Assembly: GCA_934182615.1 (NCBI GenBank)
Contig: CAKPRO010000003.1
Span: forward strand, 38,061 to 102,060
Source of the DNA: an uncultured Bacilli bacterium
GTDB lineage: Bacteria; Bacillota_I; Bacilli_A; RF39; UBA660
DNA length: 64,000 bases
Direction of reading: 5' to 3'
Shown here: positions 8,797-17,488 of the stretch, in pieces
Layout: every line of letters starts with the position of its first letter
Position numbering within the stretch: the first letter of the stretch is position 1
Notes under the pieces: generated by a model
Told to the model about the DNA's origin: nothing
Database searches by the model: none
What the model saw: the letters and a program-made list of their open reading frames with translations, nothing else
Made by a program: the position numbers and the translations under genes

Positions 8797-9174
8797 ATGA
8801 CTAAAATAGATAATTTTAAATCATTTGTAAGAAAGAACCCCAATTTAATTACTTATGTCAGAGAAAAAAATACATCGTGGCAGGAGTTCTATGAATTATA
8901 TGATCTATATGGCGAAGACCCTACAATATGGAATAAATATTTAAATAAAGAAGAAAAAAAGATTGAAGAATCTTCTTCTTCGACTTCTAATACTAACCCC
9001 TTAAATAATATTTTAACCATGGCTAAGAATATTGACGCTGATAAATTACAAGATGGTCTATCTTCCATCCAGAAAGCTGTTGACCTATTCGGCGGTCTTC
9101 TAGTAAAAGATAAAGGAACTACCACCAAGAGTGATTATTCTCCTAGACCAGTATATAAAAGGTTTGACGACTAA
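8797..9174 (+). CDS. ylbD: YlbD-like protein (putative coat protein family)
   Basis: 125 residues. The N-terminal block (FKSFVRKNPNLITYVREKN, then SWQEFYELYDLYGED and W.KYL) matches the pattern of the YlbD family, annotated in Bacillus as a putative spore-coat-related protein. The middle is Ser-rich and low in complexity (ESSSSTSNT), followed by a helix-rich segment. It overlaps the YlbE-like gene by one base in a TAATG arrangement, the same ylbD-ylbE pairing known in Bacillus. A coat role is doubtful here because the window shows no sporulation operon; the function is unknown. Confidence 0.7.
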   Translation: MTKIDNFKSFVRKNPNLITYVREKNTSWQEFYELYDLYGEDPTIWNKYLNKEEKKIEESSSSTSNTNPLNNILTMAKNIDADKLQDGLSSIQKAVDLFGGLLVKDKGTTTKSDYSPRPVYKRFDD

Positions 9175-9395
9175 TGACCATAGAAACCCAATTAAAAATA
9201 TCTTCCGATCCAACCCTAACAAGATTCATTAGAGAGTATCCCATTTGGTATAAACATCTAAATAGAAACCCCGACCTATTTAACACTATGGTTCAAGATA
9301 TGAAAGAAAAGTACAAACTAACCACTAGTGACCGCATCAATAACGCCCTAAACAGCATCAGCATGTTACAAAGTTTAATCGATGTATTAAAATAA
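9174..9395 (+). CDS. ylbE: YlbE-like protein
   Basis: 73 residues, soluble. The pattern FIREYPIWYKHLNRNPDLFNTM resembles the YlbE family (short segment with W/Y...L-x-R-x-P), and the adjacency to ylbD supports the call. Translation is probably coupled through the TAATG overlap. The rest is helical, ending in SMLQSLIDVLK. No biochemical function is known for the family. Confidence 0.6.
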   Translation: MTIETQLKISSDPTLTRFIREYPIWYKHLNRNPDLFNTMVQDMKEKYKLTTSDRINNALNSISMLQSLIDVLK

Positions 9396-9396
9396 A

Positions 9397-9425
9397 AATA
9401 CCAAGAATTTTATTATCTTGGTATT
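9397..9425. terminator. Bidirectional terminator between ylbE and rodA
   Basis: The arms AATACCAAG (9397-9405) and CTTGGTATT (9417-9425) have a T-run on the right and A-rich sequence on the left. This suits the convergent genes ylbE (+) and rodA (-). Confidence 0.8.
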
Positions 9426-10554
9426 AATTTTTAAATCTAAGTTTTTCATTTGATATATTAAATAACATACCTATTAATATCATATATGATAGAAGAGAAG
9501 AACCTCCATAAGATATAAACGGCAAAGTTATACCCATAATTGGCAGTAGCCCAATCGTCATACTAATATTTTGAATTTGCTGAAAGAGAAGAACCGCAAC
9601 AATACCACCGACCGTAAACTTATCACAAACATCATTAGTCTTCTCGGCTAGTGAGATAATATTAATATCAAAGTATACAAGTAACGATATCAAACATAAC
9701 ACTCCAACAAAACCAAAGTTAGAAGCAAATACCGCAAAAATAAAGTCTGTCTGCATCTCCGGAAAATAAATAGGAGTATGATTAAAGCCATGACCTAGAC
9801 TACCAGCCGAACCAATCGCCGTAAGACTATTAGTAAGTTGTAGCCCACTAGAATTCGACCAATTTAGTATTCTATCCATTCGGTAGAAGAAACTTGTACC
9901 AAATATTTTAATAAATAAATCACCATTTAGGAAATATATTCCTAAGAAAACACCCCCTAATACCAGTATTATTGAAATAGTAGCAATAAACCATCTACTC
10001 TTAAAACCAGCCGTAAATAACATCACAATTGTTATAATAAAATATATAAGTACTGCTCCCGTATCTGGCTCAATAAAAGTAAGTACCGAAGGAATACCCA
10101 CGACTATCAACACCTTAACCAGAAATTTAAATTCTTCCATCGGATCATTACTTCGCCTCTCAGTATTAAAGTCCCCAATCATTCTCGATAAGGTAATTAT
10201 CAAAAATATCTTCATAAACTCCGACGGCTGAAAACTACCAACATACGGAATAATAAACCAACACTTAGCATTGTTAATAGGAGTACCAATAAACAACACG
10301 AGCACCAAGAGGAGGACTCCCACAATATATAATATATAAGCATTATTATATAAAAATTTATTACCAAATAACATCATTACAAAGGCAATCACAAAGCCTA
10401 TCGCATACCATAGTATTTGTTTCAAATACAAATTTTGCAAATCACTAGGAAGTAAACTCCTTGTACAATATATAGTTATAACACTAATTATCATAAATAA
10501 TATAAGTGGTATCAGTATGTTTTTTTCAACTTTAAATTTAGATTCTTTCTGCAT
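9424..10554 (-). CDS. rodA: SEDS-family peptidoglycan glycosyltransferase RodA
   Basis: A polytopic membrane enzyme that polymerises lipid II for cell elongation together with a class B penicillin-binding protein. 376 residues with about ten hydrophobic segments. The catalytic Asp is in QTDFIFAVFA, and the C-terminal family signature is present as NISMTIGLLPIMGITLPFISYGGSS, nearer RodA than FtsW. The ATG at 10554 has a GAGAGTGAT site upstream, preferred over an in-frame start 69 bases earlier with a hydrophobic extension and no ribosome site. The second SEDS protein (FtsW) is at 17489, so the cell has both elongation and division enzymes. Confidence 0.92.
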   Translation of the reverse strand: MQKESKFKVEKNILIPLILFMIISVITIYCTRSLLPSDLQNLYLKQILWYAIGFVIAFVMMLFGNKFLYNNAYILYIVGVLLLVLVLFIGTPINNAKCWFIIPYVGSFQPSEFMKIFLIITLSRMIGDFNTERRSNDPMEEFKFLVKVLIVVGIPSVLTFIEPDTGAVLIYFIITIVMLFTAGFKSRWFIATISIILVLGGVFLGIYFLNGDLFIKIFGTSFFYRMDRILNWSNSSGLQLTNSLTAIGSAGSLGHGFNHTPIYFPEMQTDFIFAVFASNFGFVGVLCLISLLVYFDINIISLAEKTNDVCDKFTVGGIVAVLLFQQIQNISMTIGLLPIMGITLPFISYGGSSLLSYMILIGMLFNISNEKLRFKN

Positions 10555-10647
10555 TTTTATCACTCTCTTAATTATAATACCACAAATATCAAAAATAATA
10601 AATATAAATAAAGATATTTTCATATAATCTAATAGAGGTGAAATAAA

Positions 10648-10974
10648 TTGAGTGAACTACCTAGAATGTATCATAATAAGATAGATAAAGATTTAAATAA
10701 CAACGAAAGGGTATTTTCCACTTTAGATAGTAACATCAAACCAACCAACATCAGTAGTAATTTTATCAACAACCGAAACAATTTAACAGTAGAACAGAAG
10801 ATAGTTAATATTTTTAATTCTCCTAATTATATCTATAAAATAGATGTTGTAATAGTAACAGATAACAATAAAGTTATTAAGAGAATTATTGGTAAAAATA
10901 AAAATAATTTAATTACCATGGATAACGAATATATACCTATAAATACTATTAGAGATATTTATATTAATAAATAA
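10648..10974 (+). CDS. Hypothetical protein, 108 residues
   Basis: Not recognised. It starts at TTG with a good AGAGGTG site 7 bases upstream. The N-terminal half is Asn-rich and probably flexible. The C-terminal half (about residues 68-108) looks like a compact beta-rich domain, with strands such as KIDVVIVTD, KVIKRIIGKN and YIPINTIRDIYI. There is no signal peptide or membrane helix. It is divergent from rodA with 93 bases between starts and is followed by a hairpin element, so it is probably monocistronic. Confidence 0.6.
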   Translation: MSELPRMYHNKIDKDLNNNERVFSTLDSNIKPTNISSNFINNRNNLTVEQKIVNIFNSPNYIYKIDVVIVTDNNKVIKRIIGKNKNNLITMDNEYIPINTIRDIYINK

Positions 10975-10993
10975 ATATTTCTTTTTTTCTTTT

Positions 10994-11055
10994 CCACGCG
11001 GGCTTTAAGTAAACTTAAATTTTCCGTGGTATTTTTGAACCTGTAGTTTCAAAAA
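10994..11055 (-). repeat. Composite hairpin element (copy 3)
   Basis: An outer CCACG (10994-10998)/CGTGG (11025-11029) stem encloses TTTAAG-TAAA-CTTAAA. It is followed by hairpin TTTTTGAA (11032-11039)/TTCAAAAA (11048-11055) around CCTGTAGT, which reads ACTACAGG on the minus strand. The layout and linker (TTTTCCGNGGTATTTTT) recur at 50918-50979, with CCTC/GAGG in place of CCACG/CGTGG. Confidence 0.7.
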
Positions 11056-11129
11056 AAATCTTGTAAACTATTGTAAAATAAGCCATAAAATGATAGAATA
11101 GTAGTAGTGATAAAGAAGTGGTGATAACT

Positions 11130-14100
11130 ATGAATAATAATAAAATAAATTTATACGAACATAATGAAGAGACATCTAACAAAGTATTTGATGCCTTTAA
11201 TAAAGATGAGAAAAGAGTAGCAATCGTCCAAGCAACAGGTACAGGTAAATCATATGTAGCATTAAATTTATTACTTAAATATAAAGATAAAAAAGCACTA
11301 TACATTGTACCATCCAATGCTATTATAGAACATCTTAAAGAAATAATAAGCAAAAATAATCTAAGTATAAAAAAAGATTTTCCTAACTTAGAATTTAGAA
11401 CTTATCAAAGTCTAATTAATTTATCAAAAGAAGAATTATCCAAATTAAATGTCGATTTATTAGTAACAGACGAATTACACCATCTTGGTGCACCAGTATG
11501 GGGTAAGAGAATAACTGATATAGTAGAAACTCACCCTGATATGTTATTATTTGGTATGACTGCATATACAGTAAGAGATAGAGCAACATCTTATGAAAGA
11601 GATATGACTAATCCTGAAACAAATGAATTATTCTCCGGTAAAGTTGTTAGTTATTATGACTTATGTGATGCTATGATTGATGGTGTACTCCCTAAACCAA
11701 TATATAAATCAGCCTATATTAATCTAGATTCTTTTGCTGAAGAACTAGAAAAATATTTAAATAATCCTAAATTATCTAAAAAAGATTATTTAGAATGTAA
11801 GAAATTAATCGAAGACGCTAAAAGACAAATAACCAAAGCTCCTGGTATTAAAGAGATGGTAAGAAAAAATATTAAATCAAATGGTAAATATATTTACTTT
11901 TGTCCTCCTTTATCTGAAGAAAATAGAAATGATATTGATACAATTATGATTGAAGTAAGAGAATGGTTTAGTGATTATGATGTTGAATTCTACAAAACAA
12001 CCAGTAAAGACCAAGAACAAGGTAAACAAAATAGAGATGCCTTTTATAACGATTTAGATCTAGATGGTAATAGTACAAAACACAAATTAAGAATAATGTT
12101 TGCTATAAATCAGTATAATGAAGGCGTACATGCACCAGGAGTAGATGGCGTCATACTAGGTAGATCAACATCTTCAGATATTGTCTTCTTCGAACAAATA
12201 GGTAGAGCCCTTTCAGTAAAAGAAAATACTAAAGAAAAATATGAAGAATATCAAAATTTATCTAGAAGTGAATTACTAGAAATAGCCCAAAGTCAAAGTA
12301 TTGAAGTAACACCAAGCATGACTAAAGACGAAATAATAGAACGACTATTATCACCCGTTATAATAGATTTAACTAACAACATTGAATATATAGAAGAATT
12401 AGAAAATAATCTAAAAGATAGAGTAAAAGAAATACAAAAATCCTTAGGTCATAACAAAAGAGAAATAAAAATAAGAAACTTAAATTTTGATATAATGGTA
12501 GAAAACAGAGGCCTATTTGAAATATTAAGATATGTTAGAGATAGATTAAGACCTAATACATGGGAATTAAATTATTCACTTGCCAAAGCATATTTTGAAA
12601 AATATGGCGATCTTGAAATATCACGGAACTTCAAAACTTTAAACGGAGTAGATAAAGATGAAAAAGGGTATCTTTTAGGGAAATGGGTAAGCAGTCAACG
12701 TCAATCATATAAAATTGGCAAATTATCTCCAGAAAGGAAAAAATTATTAGATCAAATAGGGATGCGCTTTGAAAATAAGCAAATAAGAATAAATTGGGAA
12801 GAAATGTATTTATTAGCAAAAGCTTATTATGAAAAGTATGGAACTCTCGAAAAAATGACAAGGAAATACCAAACAAAAGATGGTTATAATTTAGGAATGT
12901 GGATCAGAGAACAAAAGAGGAGCTATATAAAGGGAAAATTATTTCCGGAAAGAAAAAAACTATTAGAACAAATAGATATGCGTTTTGAAAATAAAAACAA
13001 AATACTTGGCTGGAATGGCACTTATTCTCTTGCCAAAGTATATTTTGAAAAACATGGTAGCCTCAAAGGTCTAACAACAGGATATAAAACATTAAACGGA
13101 ATAGATAAAGATGAAGATGGTTATAATTTAGGAAATTGGATTGTATCTCAACGTCAAGTGTATAAACTAGGAAAATTATCCCCAGAAAGAAAAAAACTAT
13201 TAGATCAAATAGGAATGTGCTTTGAAAGTAAGTATAAAAAACCTAAGTGGGAAGAAATGTATTTATTAGCAAAAACTTATTATGAAAAATATGGTGATCT
13301 TGAAATACCTTGGAACTTCAAAACTTTAAATGGAGTAGATAAAGATGGCAATGGTTATAATTTAGGAATATGGCTAGCCAGTCAACGTAGTATATATAAA
13401 AAAGAAAAATTATCTCCAGAAAGGAAAGAGTTATTAGATCAAATAGGAATGCGTTTTAAAAATACTCGTAATTTTATCACTTGGAGCGAAGCATATTTAC
13501 TTGCAGAAATTTATTTCAAAGAATATGGTAATCTAGAAGTAAATCTTTATTTTAAAACTTCAAACGGTAAAAACTTTGATGAAAACGGTTATAACTTAGG
13601 GTCATGGATTAGTATTCAACGTAAAGCATATAATAAGGGTAATTTATCCAAAGAAAAAATAGAATTATTAGAAAAAATAGGAATGCGTTTTGAAAAAGCT
13701 CATAGTTTTGAGGGTTGGTACACATTAGCAGAATCATATTTTAAAAAATATGGTAATCTTAAAATAAAGCAAGATTTCAAAACTTTAAATGGAGTAGATA
13801 AAGATAGCAATGGTTATAATCTAGGAGTATGGATAAAATCTCAGCGTCAAGCGTATAAAAAAGGAATGTTATCTAAAGAAAAAATAGAATTATTAGAACA
13901 AATAGGTATGGTATGGCAATTACAAAAAAGCAAAGATGTAAAAAAGGAATTATGTAATGAATATTTGATACCATATGAAAAAGTTAAAAATATATCTTAT
14001 AATGAATTATATGCTAAGACTATGTATTTATTAGATAACAATATAGATATAATAATAGATGGTAAATTAAATTCCATATACAATATGAGTAATACCAATA

Positions 14101-14171
14101 TGCAAATTACTTATGGAGTATCACTAGAAGAATTAATAGAAAAATATCAAAAGAAAGAAAAAGGAAAGTAA
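11130..14171 (+). CDS. DEAH-type helicase with six helicase-associated (HA) repeats
   Basis: 1013 residues. The N-terminal superfamily 2 helicase (about residues 1-460) has Walker A QATGTGKS, motif II as DELH, a motif III-like GMTAY and a motif VI-like EQIGRALS. Residues about 477-926 contain six tandem units of about 65-78 residues starting W-x-x-x-Y-x-LA-x-x-Y and ending LG-x-W-(I/V/L)-x-x-QR...LL-x-x-IGM-x-F. This is the helicase-associated domain (PF03457 type), thought to bind nucleic acid. The last 90 residues (KNISYNELYAKTMYLLD region) form a conserved tail. I chose ATG 11130 with GTGGTGAT upstream. A shorter paralogue lies at 14404 with a small ORF between them. The biological role of this architecture is unknown. 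Confidence 0.85.
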   Translation: MNNNKINLYEHNEETSNKVFDAFNKDEKRVAIVQATGTGKSYVALNLLLKYKDKKALYIVPSNAIIEHLKEIISKNNLSIKKDFPNLEFRTYQSLINLSKEELSKLNVDLLVTDELHHLGAPVWGKRITDIVETHPDMLLFGMTAYTVRDRATSYERDMTNPETNELFSGKVVSYYDLCDAMIDGVLPKPIYKSAYINLDSFAEELEKYLNNPKLSKKDYLECKKLIEDAKRQITKAPGIKEMVRKNIKSNGKYIYFCPPLSEENRNDIDTIMIEVREWFSDYDVEFYKTTSKDQEQGKQNRDAFYNDLDLDGNSTKHKLRIMFAINQYNEGVHAPGVDGVILGRSTSSDIVFFEQIGRALSVKENTKEKYEEYQNLSRSELLEIAQSQSIEVTPSMTKDEIIERLLSPVIIDLTNNIEYIEELENNLKDRVKEIQKSLGHNKREIKIRNLNFDIMVENRGLFEILRYVRDRLRPNTWELNYSLAKAYFEKYGDLEISRNFKTLNGVDKDEKGYLLGKWVSSQRQSYKIGKLSPERKKLLDQIGMRFENKQIRINWEEMYLLAKAYYEKYGTLEKMTRKYQTKDGYNLGMWIREQKRSYIKGKLFPERKKLLEQIDMRFENKNKILGWNGTYSLAKVYFEKHGSLKGLTTGYKTLNGIDKDEDGYNLGNWIVSQRQVYKLGKLSPERKKLLDQIGMCFESKYKKPKWEEMYLLAKTYYEKYGDLEIPWNFKTLNGVDKDGNGYNLGIWLASQRSIYKKEKLSPERKELLDQIGMRFKNTRNFITWSEAYLLAEIYFKEYGNLEVNLYFKTSNGKNFDENGYNLGSWISIQRKAYNKGNLSKEKIELLEKIGMRFEKAHSFEGWYTLAESYFKKYGNLKIKQDFKTLNGVDKDSNGYNLGVWIKSQRQAYKKGMLSKEKIELLEQIGMVWQLQKSKDVKKELCNEYLIPYEKVKNISYNELYAKTMYLLDNNIDIIIDGKLNSIYNMSNTNMQITYGVSLEELIEKYQKKEKGK

Positions 14172-14180
14172 GAGGTTAAT

Positions 14181-14411
14181 ATGGAATATTTAGGAATAGT
14201 AAAAGAAGTATTTATACCTGAAAGTATAGATATACTAAAGAGTAATAAAATAGGATTCAAAGTATATGTCTATGACTTAGATAAAGAAATAACTATAATT
14301 GAAGAACAAGACGAATATAACATTGATATTCATAGAGAAGATGAAGTAATAGTTATCGAAGAAGACGAAGAATACAGTATAATACTAAATGATGGTGAAG
14401 TATATGAATAA
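14181..14411 (+). CDS. Small acidic hypothetical protein between the helicases
   Basis: 76 residues, predicted all-beta and acidic, with a C-terminal half rich in Glu and Asp (VIVIEEDEEYSIIL). It has an AAGAGG ribosome site, begins 9 bases after the first helicase stop and overlaps the start of the second helicase by 8 bases, which implies coupled translation. No family is recognised. The alternating hydrophobic-acidic pattern suggests a small beta-barrel, and the acidity could mimic nucleic acid, but both ideas are inference. Confidence 0.65.
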   Translation: MEYLGIVKEVFIPESIDILKSNKIGFKVYVYDLDKEITIIEEQDEYNIDIHREDEVIVIEEDEEYSIILNDGEVYE

Positions 14412-16998
14412 TAAGTTAAACTTGTACGAACATAATGAAGAGACTTCTAGTAAAGTATTTGATGCCTTTGATAAAGGTGAGAAAAGAGTAGCTATTGTCC
14501 AAGCTACCGGTACAGGTAAATCATATATAGCATTAAATTTATTACTTAAATATAAAGATAAAAAAGTATTATATATTGTGCCTTCTAATGCTATTATAGA
14601 ACATCTTAAAGAAATTATAAGTAAAAATAATTTAAGTATAGAAAAAGATTTTCCTAACTTAGAATTTAAAACTTATCAAAGTCTAATTAATTTATCAAAA
14701 GAAGAATTATCCAAATTAAATGTCGATCTATTAGTAACAGACGAACTACATCATCTTGGTGCACCAGTATGGGGTAAAAGAATAACTGATATAGTAGAAA
14801 CCCATCCGGATATGTTATTATTTGGTATGACTGCTTATACAGTAAGAGATAGAGCAACAGCCTATGAAAGAGATATGACTAATCCTGAAACAAATGAATT
14901 ATTCTCCGGTAAAGTAGTTAGTTATTATGACTTGTGTGATGCCATGATTGATGGTATATTACCTAAACCAATATACAAATCGGTTTACACAAACTTACTA
15001 GTATTAGCAGATCAATTAGAAAAGAATTTAAATAATACTAAATTATCTTCAAAAGACTATTTAGAATGCAAAAAACTACTCGAAGATGCCAAAAAACAAA
15101 TAATTAAAGCACCAGGAATCAAAGAGATGGTAAGAAAAAATATTAAACCAAGTGGTAAATACATTTACTTTTGTCCACCTTTATCTGAAGAAAATAAAAA
15201 TGATATTGATACAATCATGAATGAAGCAAAAGAATGGTTTAGTGATTATGATGTTGAATTCTATAAAACAACCAGTAAAAAACAAGAACAAGGCAAACAA
15301 AATAGAGATGCCTTTTATAACGATGTCGACTTAAAAGGCAATAGTGCAAAACATAAACTAAGAATAATGTTTGCCATAAATCAGTATAATGAAGGCGTTC
15401 ATGCCCCAGGAGTAGATGGTGTCATACTAGGCAGAACAACATCATCAGATATTGTCTTCTTTGAACAAATAGGTAGAGCTCTTTCAGTAAAAGAAAATAC
15501 TAAAGAAAAATATGAAGAATATCAAAATTTATCCAGAAGTGAATTATTAGAAATAGCCCAAAGTCAAAGTATTGAAGTAACATCAAATATGACTAAAGAC
15601 GAAATAATAGAAAGATTATTATCACCAGTCATAATAGATTTAACCAATAATGTTGAATTTGTTGAAGAATTAGAAAACAATTTAAAAAGTAGAGTAAGAG
15701 AAGTTCAAAAATCTCTAAGTCATAGTAAAAGAAAAATAATGATAAGAGATTTAGATTTTGATATAATGGTCGAAAATAGAGATTTATTTGAAATATTAAG
15801 ATATGTCGAAGATAGAGTAAATCCAGACATATGGAAGCTAAAATACCAATTAGCCCAGAATTATTATAATAAAAATAAACATCTTGAAATATTACGTTAT
15901 TTCAAAACATTAAATGGTATAGATTATAATGAAAACGGTTATAATCTAGGCATATGGATATCAGAACAAAGACAAAGTTATAAAGAAGGAACATTAACCA
16001 AAGAAAGGTATGAGTTATTAAAAGCAATTGGAATGCGTTTTGAAAGTAAGCAAATAAAAACAACCTGGGAAGAAATGTATAAATTAGCAGTTAAGTATTA
16101 TAACAAGTATGGTAATTTAAAAGTACCAAAAAGTTTCAGAACATTAGACGGAATTACAAATGATAAATTTGGCTATCCACTGGGAACATGGCTTTCCACA
16201 CAGCGTCAACTATATAGAAAAGAAAAACTATCCGAGGAAAGAAAATCATTATTAAAGAAAATAAATTTAAACGCAGATATTAATATGAAGATAGTAGGCT
16301 GGGATAAAATGTATGCACTTGCAGAAATTTACTTTAAAGAATATGGCAATCTAGAAGCCAATCGTTATTTTAAAACTTTAAATGGTATAGATTATAATGA
16401 AAACGGCTATGCATTAGGTGCTTGGTTTGCTACACAAAGAACTCTATTTAAAGCCAACAAATTACCAAGTGAAAGAAAAATACTATTAGAAAAACTAAAT
16501 ATGCGTTTTGAGAATAAACGTACAACAATAAGTTGGGAAGAAACATATCAGCTAGCAGTTAATTTTTATAATCATAATCACCACCTAAATGTCATTCAGA
16601 CATTCAAAACATTAGATGGTTTTACCAAAGATAAAAATGGTTATAGTTTAGGACTATGGATAACTAATCAACGCCATCTATATAAAACAGGTAAACTAGA
16701 ACCAGAGAAAGCAAAACTTTTAGATAGCATAGGTATGATATGGATTAAACAAACAAATGCCGATCAAAAACAAAAATTTTGTACCGAATATCAAATTCCT
16801 TATGCTGAAGTAAAGAATATTTCATATAAAGAACTATATGCTAAAACAATGTATATATTAGATAATGGTATGTTAGTATCTATGAATGGCGTATTAAATC
16901 CAATCTATAATATGAGTAGCAATAATATAGCTATTAACTATGGTATAACATTAAGAAAATTAATTAAACAATATAAAGAGAAAGAAAAGGAAAAGTAA
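14404..16998 (+). CDS. DEAH-type helicase with four helicase-associated (HA) repeats
   Basis: 864 residues, a paralogue of the 11130 gene. The helicase part (about residues 1-460) is nearly the same by eye, with Walker A QATGTGKS, DELH, GMTAY and EQIGRALS all retained. The repeat region (about residues 476-778) has four units rather than six and is much more divergent from its partner. The tail (KNISYKELYAKTMYILD region) is again conserved. So the ends are conserved while the array in the middle varies in number and sequence, as expected if the repeats set target specificity. ATG 14404 overlaps the upstream small ORF and has GGTGAAG 5 bases before it. Confidence 0.85.
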   Translation: MNNKLNLYEHNEETSSKVFDAFDKGEKRVAIVQATGTGKSYIALNLLLKYKDKKVLYIVPSNAIIEHLKEIISKNNLSIEKDFPNLEFKTYQSLINLSKEELSKLNVDLLVTDELHHLGAPVWGKRITDIVETHPDMLLFGMTAYTVRDRATAYERDMTNPETNELFSGKVVSYYDLCDAMIDGILPKPIYKSVYTNLLVLADQLEKNLNNTKLSSKDYLECKKLLEDAKKQIIKAPGIKEMVRKNIKPSGKYIYFCPPLSEENKNDIDTIMNEAKEWFSDYDVEFYKTTSKKQEQGKQNRDAFYNDVDLKGNSAKHKLRIMFAINQYNEGVHAPGVDGVILGRTTSSDIVFFEQIGRALSVKENTKEKYEEYQNLSRSELLEIAQSQSIEVTSNMTKDEIIERLLSPVIIDLTNNVEFVEELENNLKSRVREVQKSLSHSKRKIMIRDLDFDIMVENRDLFEILRYVEDRVNPDIWKLKYQLAQNYYNKNKHLEILRYFKTLNGIDYNENGYNLGIWISEQRQSYKEGTLTKERYELLKAIGMRFESKQIKTTWEEMYKLAVKYYNKYGNLKVPKSFRTLDGITNDKFGYPLGTWLSTQRQLYRKEKLSEERKSLLKKINLNADINMKIVGWDKMYALAEIYFKEYGNLEANRYFKTLNGIDYNENGYALGAWFATQRTLFKANKLPSERKILLEKLNMRFENKRTTISWEETYQLAVNFYNHNHHLNVIQTFKTLDGFTKDKNGYSLGLWITNQRHLYKTGKLEPEKAKLLDSIGMIWIKQTNADQKQKFCTEYQIPYAEVKNISYKELYAKTMYILDNGMLVSMNGVLNPIYNMSSNNIAINYGITLRKLIKQYKEKEKEK

Positions 16999-16999
16999 T

Positions 17000-17299
17000 A
17001 TGTTTTTAGAAAAATATTTAGATGAATTTTATTATAATATGGTTTTAGATAATTATGAGTATGAATATCTAAAAACATTAGATGAAGATAATTTTAAAGA
17101 AGTATATAACTTATTAAGGAAATATAATTTCTATTTTATAAATGATATAATATTAAATTATATAGAAATATTTGAATTAGATACAAACTTATTAGAAGAA
17201 AAAATAAATATATTAAAAGAAGAACTAGGAGATAATTATATTTATATAATAGGAAATAATATGAGATATTTAGAAGCACTATTAAAAAATACTGAGTAA
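17000..17299 (+). CDS. Hypothetical helical protein after the second helicase
   Basis: 99 residues, predicted almost entirely alpha-helical and rich in Tyr, Asn, Leu and Glu, with no motif I recognise. Its ATG begins one base after the helicase stop, with AAAGGAAAAG as ribosome site inside the helicase end, so it is very likely translated with it. A functional link to the helicases is inferred from this spacing only. Confidence 0.6.
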   Translation: MFLEKYLDEFYYNMVLDNYEYEYLKTLDEDNFKEVYNLLRKYNFYFINDIILNYIEIFELDTNLLEEKINILKEELGDNYIYIIGNNMRYLEALLKNTE

Positions 17300-17329
17300 T
17301 AAATAAATATAAGTATTTTAGGTATTCAC

Positions 17330-17407
17330 CCCGAATATAATATCTTATAATTGTTTGTTTATAGACTAAGGCTATAAACAATATGAAAAGATGTTAAGCT
17401 TTTCATA
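17330..17407 (+). repeat. Paired hairpins (A-G mismatch family, copy 4)
   Basis: Hairpin 17355-17381 has arms TTGTTTATAG/CTATAAACAA around ACTAAGG. Hairpin 17383-17406 has arms ATGAAAAG/CTTTTCAT around ATGTTAAG. In the second, the inner C-G pair has become T-A while the A-G mismatch stays. The AT block upstream is diverged. It lies between the helicase locus and ftsW. Confidence 0.7.
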
Positions 17408-17488
17408 AAATAGATAAAGAAATGTCAAATAATAAAAATATAGTTTTCAAAAGAATAAAAGTATGCTATTATAATAATAGGTGAGAAT

